Source of the DNA: PALSA-1006 sp041660815
Lineage (GTDB): Bacteria > Pseudomonadota > Gammaproteobacteria > Burkholderiales > Gallionellaceae
Direction of reading: 5' to 3'
DNA: 64,000 nt
NCBI GenBank assembly: GCA_041660815.1
Contig: JBAZVN010000006.1
Location: 124,001-188,000, forward strand
Below are positions 42,544-50,908 of this stretch, in pieces. A program made the translations under genes and the position numbers. How positions within the stretch are numbered: position 1 is the first letter of the stretch; each line of letters starts with the position of its first letter. A model generated the notes under the pieces. The model ran no database searches. It had not been told where the DNA came from and saw nothing but the letters and a program-made list of their open reading frames with translations.

Positions 42544-43746
42544 TTAGTAGTCTGCACCGGGCGCATTAAGGTCTAGCACCAACTTTGAAAGCGTGGCAGG
42601 CTGAAGTATTGCATGATAAAAATTCGTCATTTTTTCGGCTTGCTTGCTGGCCGACCAACCGTGCGCGTACTCGCGTCCCGATTTACTTAAATCATCGCGC
42701 AGAATTTCATTCCAGAGCATCTGCACTACTTTTTCGGAGAAATCGGCAAGCTCTTCTTTGGCAATCCACACGCCCAATCCGTCCTGCAATACATCGCGCG
42801 TTCCGAGTTCTGCGGTTGATACTACCGGAACCCCTTGGGCCATCGCTTCCAGGAGTACTAGGCCCTGTGTTTCAGTTCGGGAGGCAAAAATAAATATATC
42901 CGCGCAACGATAACAACTATTGAGTTCGGTGTGACGATCCAGATAGCCGATGAACAGCACATTGTTATTGATGCCCAGCGCACTTACATCGTTTATCAGA
43001 TGCTCCTTGGCAGGGCCTTCGCCGGCGATCACAAATAGAATATCCGGAATTTGCTTGCGTACTTCGGCAACCACTTTGAGTAGGAAGCCGATATTTTTTT
43101 CATGTGCGACGCGTCCGACGAACAGCAATACCGGTCGGTCTTGTGGAATTTTATACTGATCGCGGAATGCTTCACGGTTTCCCGGAACAAAGCTTTCCGG
43201 CTCTATACCGGTGGGAATGACTTCGGATAGTGTATTGATTCCATAGTTTTTTAACACATTCAGCATAGGAAACGACGGCACCACCATGCCGTCCAGACTA
43301 TTTCCCTGGTGACGGGAAAATCGCTTGGCAATGAATTTCATGATGGCTTTGGGAACCAGCGGAACGTAGTGATACAGATATTCTTCAAAGAAGGTGTGAT
43401 AAGTTTCAACGCAGGGAATATCGAGTAAATTGCCCAGCTTAATCCCCAGATAGTGCGCTACAAAAGGTGTTTGAACGTGAATGATGTCGTATCGTTCCTT
43501 GCGAATTTGTTCAATATGCTGCATTACCCAAGCGTAACTCATGAAGCGGTCTTCCGGATCAATCGGCAAATGTCGCGAGGGAACGCGCAAAATATCGGTT
43601 TCATCGGAGCTGGGAGACAAATAATCCGGTGCGATTAAATGCACGGTATGCCCATGATTTCTAAGTTCGTGGCGAAACGTTTCAATTGAGGTCGAAACGC
43701 CGTTGATGCGCGGAAAATAGACATCGGAGATAAATAGAATTTTCAT
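42544..43746 (-). CDS. Family 4 glycosyltransferase, diacylglycerol-glycosyltransferase-like
   Basis: 400 residues, GT-B fold. The N-terminus GVSTSIETFRHELRNHGHTV and the YHTFFEEYLYHYVP segment resemble 1,2-diacylglycerol 3-glucosyltransferases of Gram-positives and the phosphate-starvation Agt enzymes of other proteobacteria. The C-terminal nucleotide-sugar site carries the E-x7-E motif (ETQGLVLLEAMAQG, near residue 300) and the LLFVGRVAHEKN strand. No signal peptide; peripheral membrane association is likely. It lies 15 bp after the PlcP-like gene. I infer that it glycosylates diacylglycerol made by that enzyme; other mannosyl or glucosyl transfer is possible. Confidence 0.85.
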   Translation of the reverse strand: MKILFISDVYFPRINGVSTSIETFRHELRNHGHTVHLIAPDYLSPSSDETDILRVPSRHLPIDPEDRFMSYAWVMQHIEQIRKERYDIIHVQTPFVAHYLGIKLGNLLDIPCVETYHTFFEEYLYHYVPLVPKAIMKFIAKRFSRHQGNSLDGMVVPSFPMLNVLKNYGINTLSEVIPTGIEPESFVPGNREAFRDQYKIPQDRPVLLFVGRVAHEKNIGFLLKVVAEVRKQIPDILFVIAGEGPAKEHLINDVSALGINNNVLFIGYLDRHTELNSCYRCADIFIFASRTETQGLVLLEAMAQGVPVVSTAELGTRDVLQDGLGVWIAKEELADFSEKVVQMLWNEILRDDLSKSGREYAHGWSASKQAEKMTNFYHAILQPATLSKLVLDLNAPGADY

Positions 43747-43761
43747 GGTAGTAGTCCGTGG

Positions 43762-44550
43762 TTAGTTAGTAACGAGTTGCGCAGAGTTTGTCTTGCCAAC
43801 GGGGGGCAGGCCGTTCCATTCAATCAGCTCCATTCGGCCATCAAGATGCTCAATAATTGCGGTACAGCTATCAACCCAATCGCCGCAGTTGATGTACGTT
43901 AGCCCCTCGACCTGTTTAATCATCGGCCAATGAATATGCCCGCAAATTGCGCCGTCCAAGCCCAGCTCGCGGGCATGGCGGATGACTGAATCTTCAAAAT
44001 TAAAAATAAAATTTACCGCTGTTTTGACTTTGCGTTTGGCGTAGCCGGCCAGCGACCAGTAACCCGGACGCTTTAAAGTGCGGCGTAACCACGATAGATA
44101 AATATTTATATTAACCAATAGGTTATATGACATGTCGCCGAGGATGGCGACCCACTTGTGATGCAGGGTAACCTGATCGAATTCGTCGCCGTGGATCAGC
44201 AGATAGCGGCGTCCATCTGCGGCAGTGTGGATGTATTCCTTTACCACCAGCACATCCCCGAATGAAGCTCCCACATATTCCCGAATCGCTTCATCGTGAT
44301 TGCCGGGAATGAAAAATACTTTTTCTCCGTGTCGGGCTCGGCGCAGCATTTTTTGCACGAAGGTATTTTGTGCCGGCGACCAATGTACGCCTCCCCGGCT
44401 CATGGACCACAAATCGACAATGTCGCCCAGCAGAAATACATTTTCAGCCGAATATGACTTCAGGAATTCCAGCAAATGATGCGCTTGGCAAGCTTTGGTG
44501 CCGAGATGGATGTCGGACAAAAATATTGAGCGAACTTTTTGCGGGGTCAT
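43762..44550 (-). CDS. PlcP-like calcineurin-type metallophosphoesterase
   Basis: 262 residues with all metal-binding motifs of the LpxH-like superfamily: SDIHLG (D13, H15), GDIVD (D43), GNHDE (N84-H85), HGDEFD and GHIH. The stretches GTKACQAHHLLEFLK and NCGDWVDSCTAIIEH match the PlcP branch, a phospholipase C that breaks down membrane phospholipids to diacylglycerol when phosphate is scarce. Such proteins are often mislabelled UDP-2,3-diacylglucosamine hydrolase. The paired glycosyltransferase downstream and a candidate Pho box upstream support PlcP. An LpxH function cannot be excluded. Confidence 0.85.
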   Translation of the reverse strand: MTPQKVRSIFLSDIHLGTKACQAHHLLEFLKSYSAENVFLLGDIVDLWSMSRGGVHWSPAQNTFVQKMLRRARHGEKVFFIPGNHDEAIREYVGASFGDVLVVKEYIHTAADGRRYLLIHGDEFDQVTLHHKWVAILGDMSYNLLVNINIYLSWLRRTLKRPGYWSLAGYAKRKVKTAVNFIFNFEDSVIRHARELGLDGAICGHIHWPMIKQVEGLTYINCGDWVDSCTAIIEHLDGRMELIEWNGLPPVGKTNSAQLVTN

Positions 44551-44640
44551 AACTTAATCGTCCCTAGAAAAGTAGAGTTGAATACAACGGGGATTTTTTG
44601 CCGGTTCAGGTTTTTCATAGCGTCAGCATGACAGGCAAAT

Positions 44641-44658
44641 ATTGCAGTTTCATGACCG
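44641..44658 (-). promoter_or_regulatory. Candidate Pho box upstream of the plcP-like gene
   Basis: On the minus strand this reads CGGTCATGAAACTGCAAT, which by hand count agrees with the E. coli Pho box consensus at 14 of 18 positions. Two further degenerate units follow at the same 11-bp period (44663-44684). It lies about 91 bp upstream of the start codon. Confidence 0.55.
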
Positions 44659-44820
44659 TCGCATTGCAAATTAATGATCGAATTTCTGTCCGATAGTCTT
44701 CATAAAATTGCAATGATTGAGCGCTATTCTTGGGTTGAAAGCTTCAAAAAACTGGCCGGGGTAAAGCGAATATTGATGCATTGAGGCGGTTGGAAAGTTA
44801 ACCCTAACAGGAGATTTCGA

Positions 44821-45012
44821 ATGAATTATTTATTTTGGTTGCTGGCGATCTTGATGGTTGGGGCCGCTGTGCTGATGTTGGGTATTTTGCTGGATAGAGA
44901 GCCCGGGCAGAGTATTCAAAGTGCGCTAAACGACAGCTTGGTTTGGGGCTTGGGCTTTATATTTTCCTTCGGTGCGGAATTATGGTGCTTGCCAATTTAT
45001 AACCCTTGTTAA
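44821..45012 (+). CDS. Small membrane protein of unknown function
   Basis: 63 residues: two hydrophobic helices (about 3-22 and 41-58) joined by a polar turn (DREPGQSIQSALND). A good ribosome-binding site (AGGAG, 7 bp before ATG) supports it as a real gene. I do not recognise the family. It precedes the CBS-GGDEF gene by 60 bp on the same strand and may share its transcript. Confidence 0.6.
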   Translation: MNYLFWLLAILMVGAAVLMLGILLDREPGQSIQSALNDSLVWGLGFIFSFGAELWCLPIYNPC

Positions 45013-45072
45013 GTGCGCGGAACTTGATCTGTATGACGCTTGCCGCACAACTTTAAGGTGGGAGACTAGTAA

Positions 45073-46047
45073 ATGACGAATGAAGATGCCAGCAAATTTT
45101 CCGAATATTCAGACGAAAAAAATACCACGGTTGAAATGCTGCTCAGACCCGTACCTTCCGTTCACGAGGATACACACTGTATAAAAGTGTTGGATTTGTT
45201 TCTAGAAAATAAAAAACTGTATGCACTCCCCGTGGTAAACGACAAAGACAGGCCGGTAGGAATTGTGGTGCGTCAGGATGTGACCGAATTTTTTAGTAAA
45301 CAATATGTGAAAGAGTTAAAAGGTAAAAAAGCGATCTCCCACATAATGGACGATAAGCCCATTATCGTAGAACGCTTTACCACTATTGAAGATGTCGCCC
45401 GAATTATTTTGGATGCCGGCATGGAGCATATGGTGAGCGGTTTTATTATTGTCAAAGATAAAAAATATATCGGCATGGCCAATGGTTATGACCTGCTGAA
45501 TGAAATGACGCGGCGCAAACAAAAACATCTGTTTGGTTTGGCACATTTCGACCAGTTGACCGGATTACCTAACCGCACATTATTGCTGGATCGCCTGAAT
45601 CAGGCAATTTCAGTTTCCAATCGCGCGTCCCGGGCCATTTCCCTGTTGTTCATTGATCTGGATGGCTTTAAGCCGGTAAACGATAACTTCGGGCATGGCA
45701 TCGGGGATCGGTTATTAAAAGATGTAGCCGAGCGTTTACTCTCTTGTCTTAGAGACGGGGACACCGCAGCCAGAATCGGCGGTGATGAGTTTGTGGTGAT
45801 TTTGCTCGAATCAGATTTGGAGCGCGCCATCACCGTGGCGAACAGAATACTCGGCATCTTGAGAATTCCGTATGAGTGCGGTAAAAAAACTATCAATAGC
45901 ATCAGCGCCAGTATTGGCATAGCGGAATATCCAATTCATGCGAATAATTTAGATGAACTGCTAACTGCCGCTGATAATGCCATGTATGTTGCGAAGAACA
46001 ACGGCAAGGATCGCTATGCGATCTATTCACTGGAGTCCGAAAAGTAA
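45073..46047 (+). CDS. CBS-pair diguanylate cyclase (GGDEF)
   Basis: 324 residues, no membrane helix. An N-terminal CBS-like pair (about residues 20-150; PVVNDKDRPVGIVVRQD and GFIIVKDKKYIGMANGYD) precedes a GGDEF domain (about 165-320) with intact active site GGDEF at 236 and an RxxD inhibitory site five residues upstream (RDGD), so it should make c-di-GMP with product inhibition. CBS pairs bind adenosine nucleotides and may sense energy state. A second, divergent CBS-GGDEF protein is encoded 0.7 kb downstream on the other strand. Confidence 0.9.
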   Translation: MTNEDASKFSEYSDEKNTTVEMLLRPVPSVHEDTHCIKVLDLFLENKKLYALPVVNDKDRPVGIVVRQDVTEFFSKQYVKELKGKKAISHIMDDKPIIVERFTTIEDVARIILDAGMEHMVSGFIIVKDKKYIGMANGYDLLNEMTRRKQKHLFGLAHFDQLTGLPNRTLLLDRLNQAISVSNRASRAISLLFIDLDGFKPVNDNFGHGIGDRLLKDVAERLLSCLRDGDTAARIGGDEFVVILLESDLERAITVANRILGILRIPYECGKKTINSISASIGIAEYPIHANNLDELLTAADNAMYVAKNNGKDRYAIYSLESEK

Positions 46048-46222
46048 TTGTTACAAATAGTTATGGTGGTGTTAGGTTTTCGGTGTGTTTTCTGCCAACG
46101 TTGTTCAAGGTGGTATCTGTGGCAGCAGATGGCGGTATTTCCTTGATTTCAAATATTACAATTGTAATTTTTTTACCAAGTAGCTATTCTCCGCATTCTA
46201 AAATTTCCAGCGAGTAAATATC

Positions 46223-46630
46223 ATGAAAAAAATATGCAAGCCTGAATACCTGGCCAAGGTTGCAAAGTTATCCAAAATCGAATCAGAGCGCCTTTTGTCC
46301 AGAATGTCCGGGAAATTGCCGCGCAGGTTGGAAAAAGAAAAGCTCACTAATGAAGAGGCGCTGGCCATTCAACTTGAGCTTGAAGATGAGCAGCTCATGG
46401 AGTGGCGCAAAGTGATGCAAGAGGTAAGGGAAAAAGAGCATGCCAAGGCTTTGGTCAAAGCGCAACACGCCGAAAAGGCAGCAGCTGCTGCAAAAAAGGA
46501 AGCTGCCTCTGCAAAGCCGCAGCCGGTAAAAAAGAGTAAGTCCGAGCTTAAGCAGCAGGTGAATATAAAAGACATTGCACCGGCAGAACCCAAAGTGAGC
46601 GGCGAACCCAAAGCAAAAAAAGTTAAGTAA
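46223..46630 (+). CDS. Charged, Lys/Ala-rich protein of unknown function
   Basis: 135 residues. Residues 1-75 form a helical acidic/basic region (LSRMSGKLPRRLEKEKLTNEEALAIQLELEDEQLMEWRK); 75-135 are low-complexity Lys/Ala/Pro, similar to histone-like or DNA/RNA-binding tails. There is no signal peptide or membrane helix. It is a stand-alone gene closed by a strong bidirectional terminator. I do not recognise the family. Confidence 0.65.
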   Translation: MKKICKPEYLAKVAKLSKIESERLLSRMSGKLPRRLEKEKLTNEEALAIQLELEDEQLMEWRKVMQEVREKEHAKALVKAQHAEKAAAAAKKEAASAKPQPVKKSKSELKQQVNIKDIAPAEPKVSGEPKAKKVK

Positions 46631-46656
46631 GCACGGGTGTAAACCCAGTGGTTAAA

Positions 46657-46690
46657 AAGCGGGGTGATATTTTCAAATATCACCCCGCTT
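46657..46690. terminator. Strong bidirectional terminator
   Basis: Perfect 15-base arms (46657-46671, AAGCGGGGTGATATT; 46676-46690) close a TTCA loop. A-rich and T-rich flanks allow it to serve the Lys/Ala-rich gene on plus and the CBS-GGDEF gene on minus. Confidence 0.85.
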
Positions 46691-46764
46691 TGTTTGGGCG
46701 TCCAGGTAGATATTAACTTTTGACCTGAAGTTTAAAATATCATTTATAAACAATGAGTTATAAA

Positions 46765-47931
46765 TTATCTGGTGGTGAAATTTCGTTGCTCTACAAACAG
46801 GCTGCTGCCTTTGATTTTCTTGGCCATTTTTTTTGCTTCACTCATCGCGGCTGAAACTTCATGGTGGGATAGATAGCGTTCTGCCGGAACTTGAATTGCA
46901 CCGATTGAGAGGCTGGTGAGCGGATGAAATTGCACGATTCCGTCGCGACCCTCGCTGGTGTATCCGCCTGCATTCAAGTGTTTATCCAGAAACAATAAGG
47001 AGGCCGCCTGATCGAAAGAGCGCAGTGCATTATCACAGCGTACTTTCCAATCGCGACTTTGCATGAGCAGAATAAAATCGTCGCCTCCCAGATGTCCGAT
47101 AAAATCTAACTTTGGATCGCATGCCCAACTTAGAACGCGTGCAGTGAGTTGGATCATCTCATCGCCTTTGCGATAACTGTAGTTGTCGTTAAAGGGTTTG
47201 AAATGATCAAGGTCGCAGTAGCAAGCAATAAACGGGGTATTGGTCTGCAATAGGCTTTCAATATGCTCGTTGATCGGTACATTTCCAGGCAGCAACGTGA
47301 GTGGATTGGCGTAGCGTGCCGCCTCCAATTGCATTTTAGTCAGTTCACGCAATAGGTCTTGTCCTGACGCAACGCCAAGATAACGCCCCCCATCGGTAAT
47401 AATAAAGCCCTCTGCAAAATGATTGCTATCGGACTCGGTCAAAAACTGGCTGAGTTCTTCGATGGGCATATTTTTCTCCACCAGAAGTGGCTTGCCTTGC
47501 AGGCATTCTTCGCAAGTTTTTTTGCCGAGTAATTCACGTTGGAATGGCTTTGCATACCGGTCAAGAAATAGATAGCGATTAATCAGTCCTAGCGGCTTAC
47601 CCTGTTTAACGATTGGAATAATGCGCAACGCGGGGTTGCTGTTGAATATTTCAAATATCTCGTCATTTAGTGTTTCCGGTCGCACAGGCTCGACAAAGGT
47701 TAATAGCTTGTAGGTCGTCATCTGCGTGTGTTGCTTAAGCTCGGTTTGTGGAGCTAGTGCAATATATGAGGGGGAGGTTTCAGTTGCGGAAAAACGCTGT
47801 TGATTTGATATTAACTTCAGTTGGCTTGCTTTATCGGATTGATTTAATGAGTGAATTACATTATTTGAGACAGATGGATAGGGGGCGCGCGACAAGGTGT
47901 TGAAAGCTTCAGCCGATAAAGAGGCAGACAT
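46765..47931 (-). CDS. CBS-pair GGDEF-domain protein with degenerate-looking GGDDF site
   Basis: 388 residues. An N-terminal low-complexity stretch of about 85 residues leads into a CBS-like pair (about 90-205; IIPIVKQGKPLGLINR and GFIITDGGRYLGVASGQD) and a GGDEF domain (about 215-375). The active-site motif is GGDDF (near 282) in place of GGDEF; the conservative change often keeps cyclase activity. No RxxD inhibitory site stands in the usual place. A Pho-box-like repeat lies 48 bp upstream, and phoU is the next gene upstream, so the enzyme may couple phosphate status to c-di-GMP. Confidence 0.87.
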   Translation of the reverse strand: MSASLSAEAFNTLSRAPYPSVSNNVIHSLNQSDKASQLKLISNQQRFSATETSPSYIALAPQTELKQHTQMTTYKLLTFVEPVRPETLNDEIFEIFNSNPALRIIPIVKQGKPLGLINRYLFLDRYAKPFQRELLGKKTCEECLQGKPLLVEKNMPIEELSQFLTESDSNHFAEGFIITDGGRYLGVASGQDLLRELTKMQLEAARYANPLTLLPGNVPINEHIESLLQTNTPFIACYCDLDHFKPFNDNYSYRKGDEMIQLTARVLSWACDPKLDFIGHLGGDDFILLMQSRDWKVRCDNALRSFDQAASLLFLDKHLNAGGYTSEGRDGIVQFHPLTSLSIGAIQVPAERYLSHHEVSAAMSEAKKMAKKIKGSSLFVEQRNFTTR

Positions 47932-47978
47932 CTAATACTCCAATAAATTGGTAGGGATGCGTACAGTAACGCGGGAAT

Positions 47979-47996
47979 ATGACAAGCGTATGACGC
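47979..47996 (-). promoter_or_regulatory. Candidate Pho box upstream of the CBS-GGDDF gene
   Basis: On the minus strand it reads GCGTCATACGCTTGTCAT: two GTCATA units spaced exactly 11 bp (TATGAC at 47978 and 47989 on plus). By hand count 12 of 18 bases match the E. coli consensus. It is 48 bp before the ATG. Confidence 0.55.
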
Positions 47997-48007
47997 CGGT
48001 GTGGTCG

Positions 48008-48691
48008 TTAAATCGTGCAGTAATTGCGCGCTTCGCGTCCTTCAATCATGTACACCACATATTCGGAAATATTCTTGGCATGGTCACCAATCCGTTCAAT
48101 GGCTTTGGCAATGAAAATCACTTGCAGTGCCGTAGAAAGCTCGCTGCTGTCTTCCAGCATATAGGCCATAAGATGGCGCAATATCGATCGAAATTCGTCA
48201 TCAATCAATGAATCACGGTAACCCACTTGTTTGGCCGCATCCGCATCCAGCGTTTCAAACGCGCTTAAACCGTCCATAAGCATTTGTAGGGCAAGATCTG
48301 CCGCATAATTAAGTTGCTGGAAGCGGGGGATATGCCGCAAATTTTTTATTGATATTTGCTTGGACATACGCGATATATTTTCCGCTTCATCTCCGATACT
48401 CTCCAAGTCGTTTATGGTTTTTATGATGGTTGTGACCAGACGCAAATCGTTGGCTGTGGGTTGGCGTTTTACCAGTATTTGGGTACAACTTTCGTCGATC
48501 GAAACTTCCATTGCGTTGACTATATGACCTTCATCCAGCACACGATCAATGATTGACAAGTCACCCGATTGCAGGGAATCAATTGCCAGGCGAATTTGTT
48601 TTTCAACCGACAGTCCCATGGTTTGCACACTGCTGCAAACTTCGGTTAATTCGGCATCAAATCGAGTGGAAGTGTGTTTTGGATATTTCAT
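48008..48691 (-). CDS. phoU: Phosphate signalling protein PhoU
   Basis: 227 residues from ATG 48689-48691 (a TTG six codons upstream is less likely). It has the two three-helix PhoU repeats with the metal-binding E-x3-D-x3-N motif (DLESIGDEAENISR and AIERIGDHAKNISEYV). PhoU links the Pst transporter to the PhoR kinase and keeps the Pho regulon off in high phosphate. It is unusual in lying about 11 kb from pstB rather than at the end of the pst operon. The Pho-box-like site 51 bp upstream indicates its own Pho control. Confidence 0.96.
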   Translation of the reverse strand: MKYPKHTSTRFDAELTEVCSSVQTMGLSVEKQIRLAIDSLQSGDLSIIDRVLDEGHIVNAMEVSIDESCTQILVKRQPTANDLRLVTTIIKTINDLESIGDEAENISRMSKQISIKNLRHIPRFQQLNYAADLALQMLMDGLSAFETLDADAAKQVGYRDSLIDDEFRSILRHLMAYMLEDSSELSTALQVIFIAKAIERIGDHAKNISEYVVYMIEGREARNYCTI

Positions 48692-48741
48692 GTTGATTTT
48701 CCGGGCCAAGAGATCGCGACTGCCAAGAATAACGCGTCAGT

Positions 48742-48759
48742 GTGACAATCTGATGACTT
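48742..48759 (-). promoter_or_regulatory. Candidate Pho box upstream of phoU
   Basis: The minus strand reads AAGTCATCAGATTGTCAC, two units with 11-bp spacing, 13 of 18 bases matching the E. coli consensus by hand count. It is 51 bp before the phoU ATG. Confidence 0.5.
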
Positions 48760-48770
48760 GATTCAGGGTG

Positions 48771-50900
48771 TCAAGCGAGTAGTCTTATTTGAGGCGTTTC
48801 GTGCCATTGCAATTTTTTACTTTTAATTAACTGGGCACATTTGTCTGCGGGCAATGGCTTGCTAAATAAGTATCCCTGCACCAGATCGCAGTCAAATTTA
48901 TGCATGAAGTCCAGTTGTTGTGTTGTTTCAACACCTTCACCGACGACTTCCAAACCAAGCGCATGCGCCATGGCGATAATGGCATGCGCAATTTCTCCCC
49001 GGTCGGATTCACTCCCAAGCCCCATCACAAATGAGCGATCTACCTTAAGAATATCCAGGGGAAAGCGCTTCAGGTAACTCAACGAGGAATAGCCGGTTCC
49101 GAAGTCATCAATGGCCAGTCTTACGCCCATTTTCTTCAACTTAACCAGCGTGTTGATTGTATTGTCAATATCCAGCATCAACATACTTTCGGTTAATTCC
49201 AATTCAAGATATTCAGCTTGCATGTTGCTGGATAGCAGTGCGGCTGCTACTTTCTCTTCCAGATTGCCACGCATGAACTGGCGTGCTGATAAATTGACTG
49301 CCATGCGCATGGGAGGAAGTCCCTCTTCTAACCAGGCACGATGCTGCTTGCAGGCTGTTTGTAATATCCAGTCACCGATTGGTTCAATCAGCCCATTATT
49401 TTCAGTGGCAGGGATAAATTCAGCTGGTGGAATATTGCCTTTTTGGGGATGGTTCCAGCGCAAGAGTACTTCCACACCAATAATTTCTTTGTGTTTAATA
49501 TCAACCTGGGGTTGATAATGAAGATGAAATTCGCCCTGTTCCAACGCACGATGCAAGTCGCGATCCATGCCAAGTTTGTACAAGGCTTGCGAATTCATGT
49601 CCTCGCAAAAAAACTGATAATTGCCACGCCCCAAATCTTCTTTTGCACGGTGCATGGCCACATCAGCGTTTTTTAACAGATCATCCACATGCATACCGTC
49701 ATTGGGGAAAACCGCCACGCCGATGCTTGCTGTGAGATAAATTTCCTGATCATTTAGAGTGAAAGGGCGCTGCAGTGACTGAACCAGTTTATGTACGATG
49801 CTCGCAATGTCCTGACGATCTTTAATATTTTGTATGAAAATTAAAAATTCATCGCCACCAACTCTGGATACCGTGTCAATTTCGTACATGACCGACGCGA
49901 GTCTTTTACCAACATCAAGTAATAATTGATCGCCGAGGGCGTGGCCAAACCCTTGGTTGATCGTCTTGAATTGATCCAGCCCCAAATGTAAAACTCCAAG
50001 CGCCTGTACCTCCTCCTCCTCATCTTGCTGTGCAAGAATAAACGCCTGTTGCAAGCGGTCCCGAAACAGCGTTCGATTCGGCAGGCCTGTCAAAGCATCG
50101 TGATACAGGGCATAGGTTGCGAGCGACTCGGTATGCTTGATCGCGCTTTCCATCTGCTGCTTTTGCAGTTTAATTTCGGTGACATCGGCGATCATCAGCA
50201 TCAGGCCACTGATGCTTCCTGCGGCGTTGTTTAACGGGATTGCCCAAAGGTTGAATATTTTGTTAGCGTTATACAGCCCAAATTGTCCGCTGACTTCTTC
50301 TTTGAAAAAGCGTTCACCCTCCATGACACGCTCAAATATTTCTTCAAGTGGTGTATTTTCAACGTGAAATTTCTGTCCGCGCATCTCAATTTCGGTCCAG
50401 GAAAAAATGCTTTCGGCGGCTTTGCTCCAGAGCGTCACGGCACCGGTCATATCGACCGATATGATTGCCAGGGGAGAGGCATTAATCAGCGTCTTTAACG
50501 TTTCACTGGCCTTTTGCAGTGACGATCTAAGTTTGCCGCGTTCAGAGGCGGGACGCAGTACAACCAGGCGCGCCGAATGCCCGTTCCAATCGATTTTTCG
50601 GGTAGACATTTCTACTGTCCTGACGGCATTGTCAGTGGCAATTTCGATTTCCAGCGTTTCATTGGGCACAGCGTTAAAAGCAAATACTTCGCCCAGTAGT
50701 TTTCTGGTTTTTTTGCGATTAAACATGCTGGCTGCCATGTTGTTGACAAAGCAAATAACGCCGTAGCGATCCACCACCAGAAGGCCGTCGCTATTGTTTT
50801 CCACCATCTCGTTATACATCTGCTGATTGACCAGAAGCTCGTCTGTTTGATGTTTGAGCGCTTCCAGCAGAGAAAGTATTTCCTGGTTGTGTTTGCCCAT
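48771..50900 (-). CDS. PAS-PAS-GGDEF-EAL c-di-GMP turnover protein
   Basis: 709 residues, soluble. A short N-terminal coil is followed by two PAS domains (about residues 35-125 and 140-265), a GGDEF domain (about 270-430, GGDEF at 346) and an EAL domain (about 450-695). The EAL motif reads EVLLRW (near 476), a conservative variant of EALLRW; the downstream catalytic residues (DDFGTGYSSLSYL and ELTESM) are intact, so phosphodiesterase activity is likely. The protein could both make and break c-di-GMP. It follows the receiver-PP2C gene by 8 bp and is probably the output of that operon. Confidence 0.92.
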   Translation of the reverse strand: MGKHNQEILSLLEALKHQTDELLVNQQMYNEMVENNSDGLLVVDRYGVICFVNNMAASMFNRKKTRKLLGEVFAFNAVPNETLEIEIATDNAVRTVEMSTRKIDWNGHSARLVVLRPASERGKLRSSLQKASETLKTLINASPLAIISVDMTGAVTLWSKAAESIFSWTEIEMRGQKFHVENTPLEEIFERVMEGERFFKEEVSGQFGLYNANKIFNLWAIPLNNAAGSISGLMLMIADVTEIKLQKQQMESAIKHTESLATYALYHDALTGLPNRTLFRDRLQQAFILAQQDEEEEVQALGVLHLGLDQFKTINQGFGHALGDQLLLDVGKRLASVMYEIDTVSRVGGDEFLIFIQNIKDRQDIASIVHKLVQSLQRPFTLNDQEIYLTASIGVAVFPNDGMHVDDLLKNADVAMHRAKEDLGRGNYQFFCEDMNSQALYKLGMDRDLHRALEQGEFHLHYQPQVDIKHKEIIGVEVLLRWNHPQKGNIPPAEFIPATENNGLIEPIGDWILQTACKQHRAWLEEGLPPMRMAVNLSARQFMRGNLEEKVAAALLSSNMQAEYLELELTESMLMLDIDNTINTLVKLKKMGVRLAIDDFGTGYSSLSYLKRFPLDILKVDRSFVMGLGSESDRGEIAHAIIAMAHALGLEVVGEGVETTQQLDFMHKFDCDLVQGYLFSKPLPADKCAQLIKSKKLQWHETPQIRLLA

Positions 50901-50908
50901 AGCGGTCT

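Noticed and set aside
44628..44633. Isolated ATGACA half-site near the plcP Pho box
   Set aside because: It is out of phase (13 bp) with the 11-bp series and was not counted.
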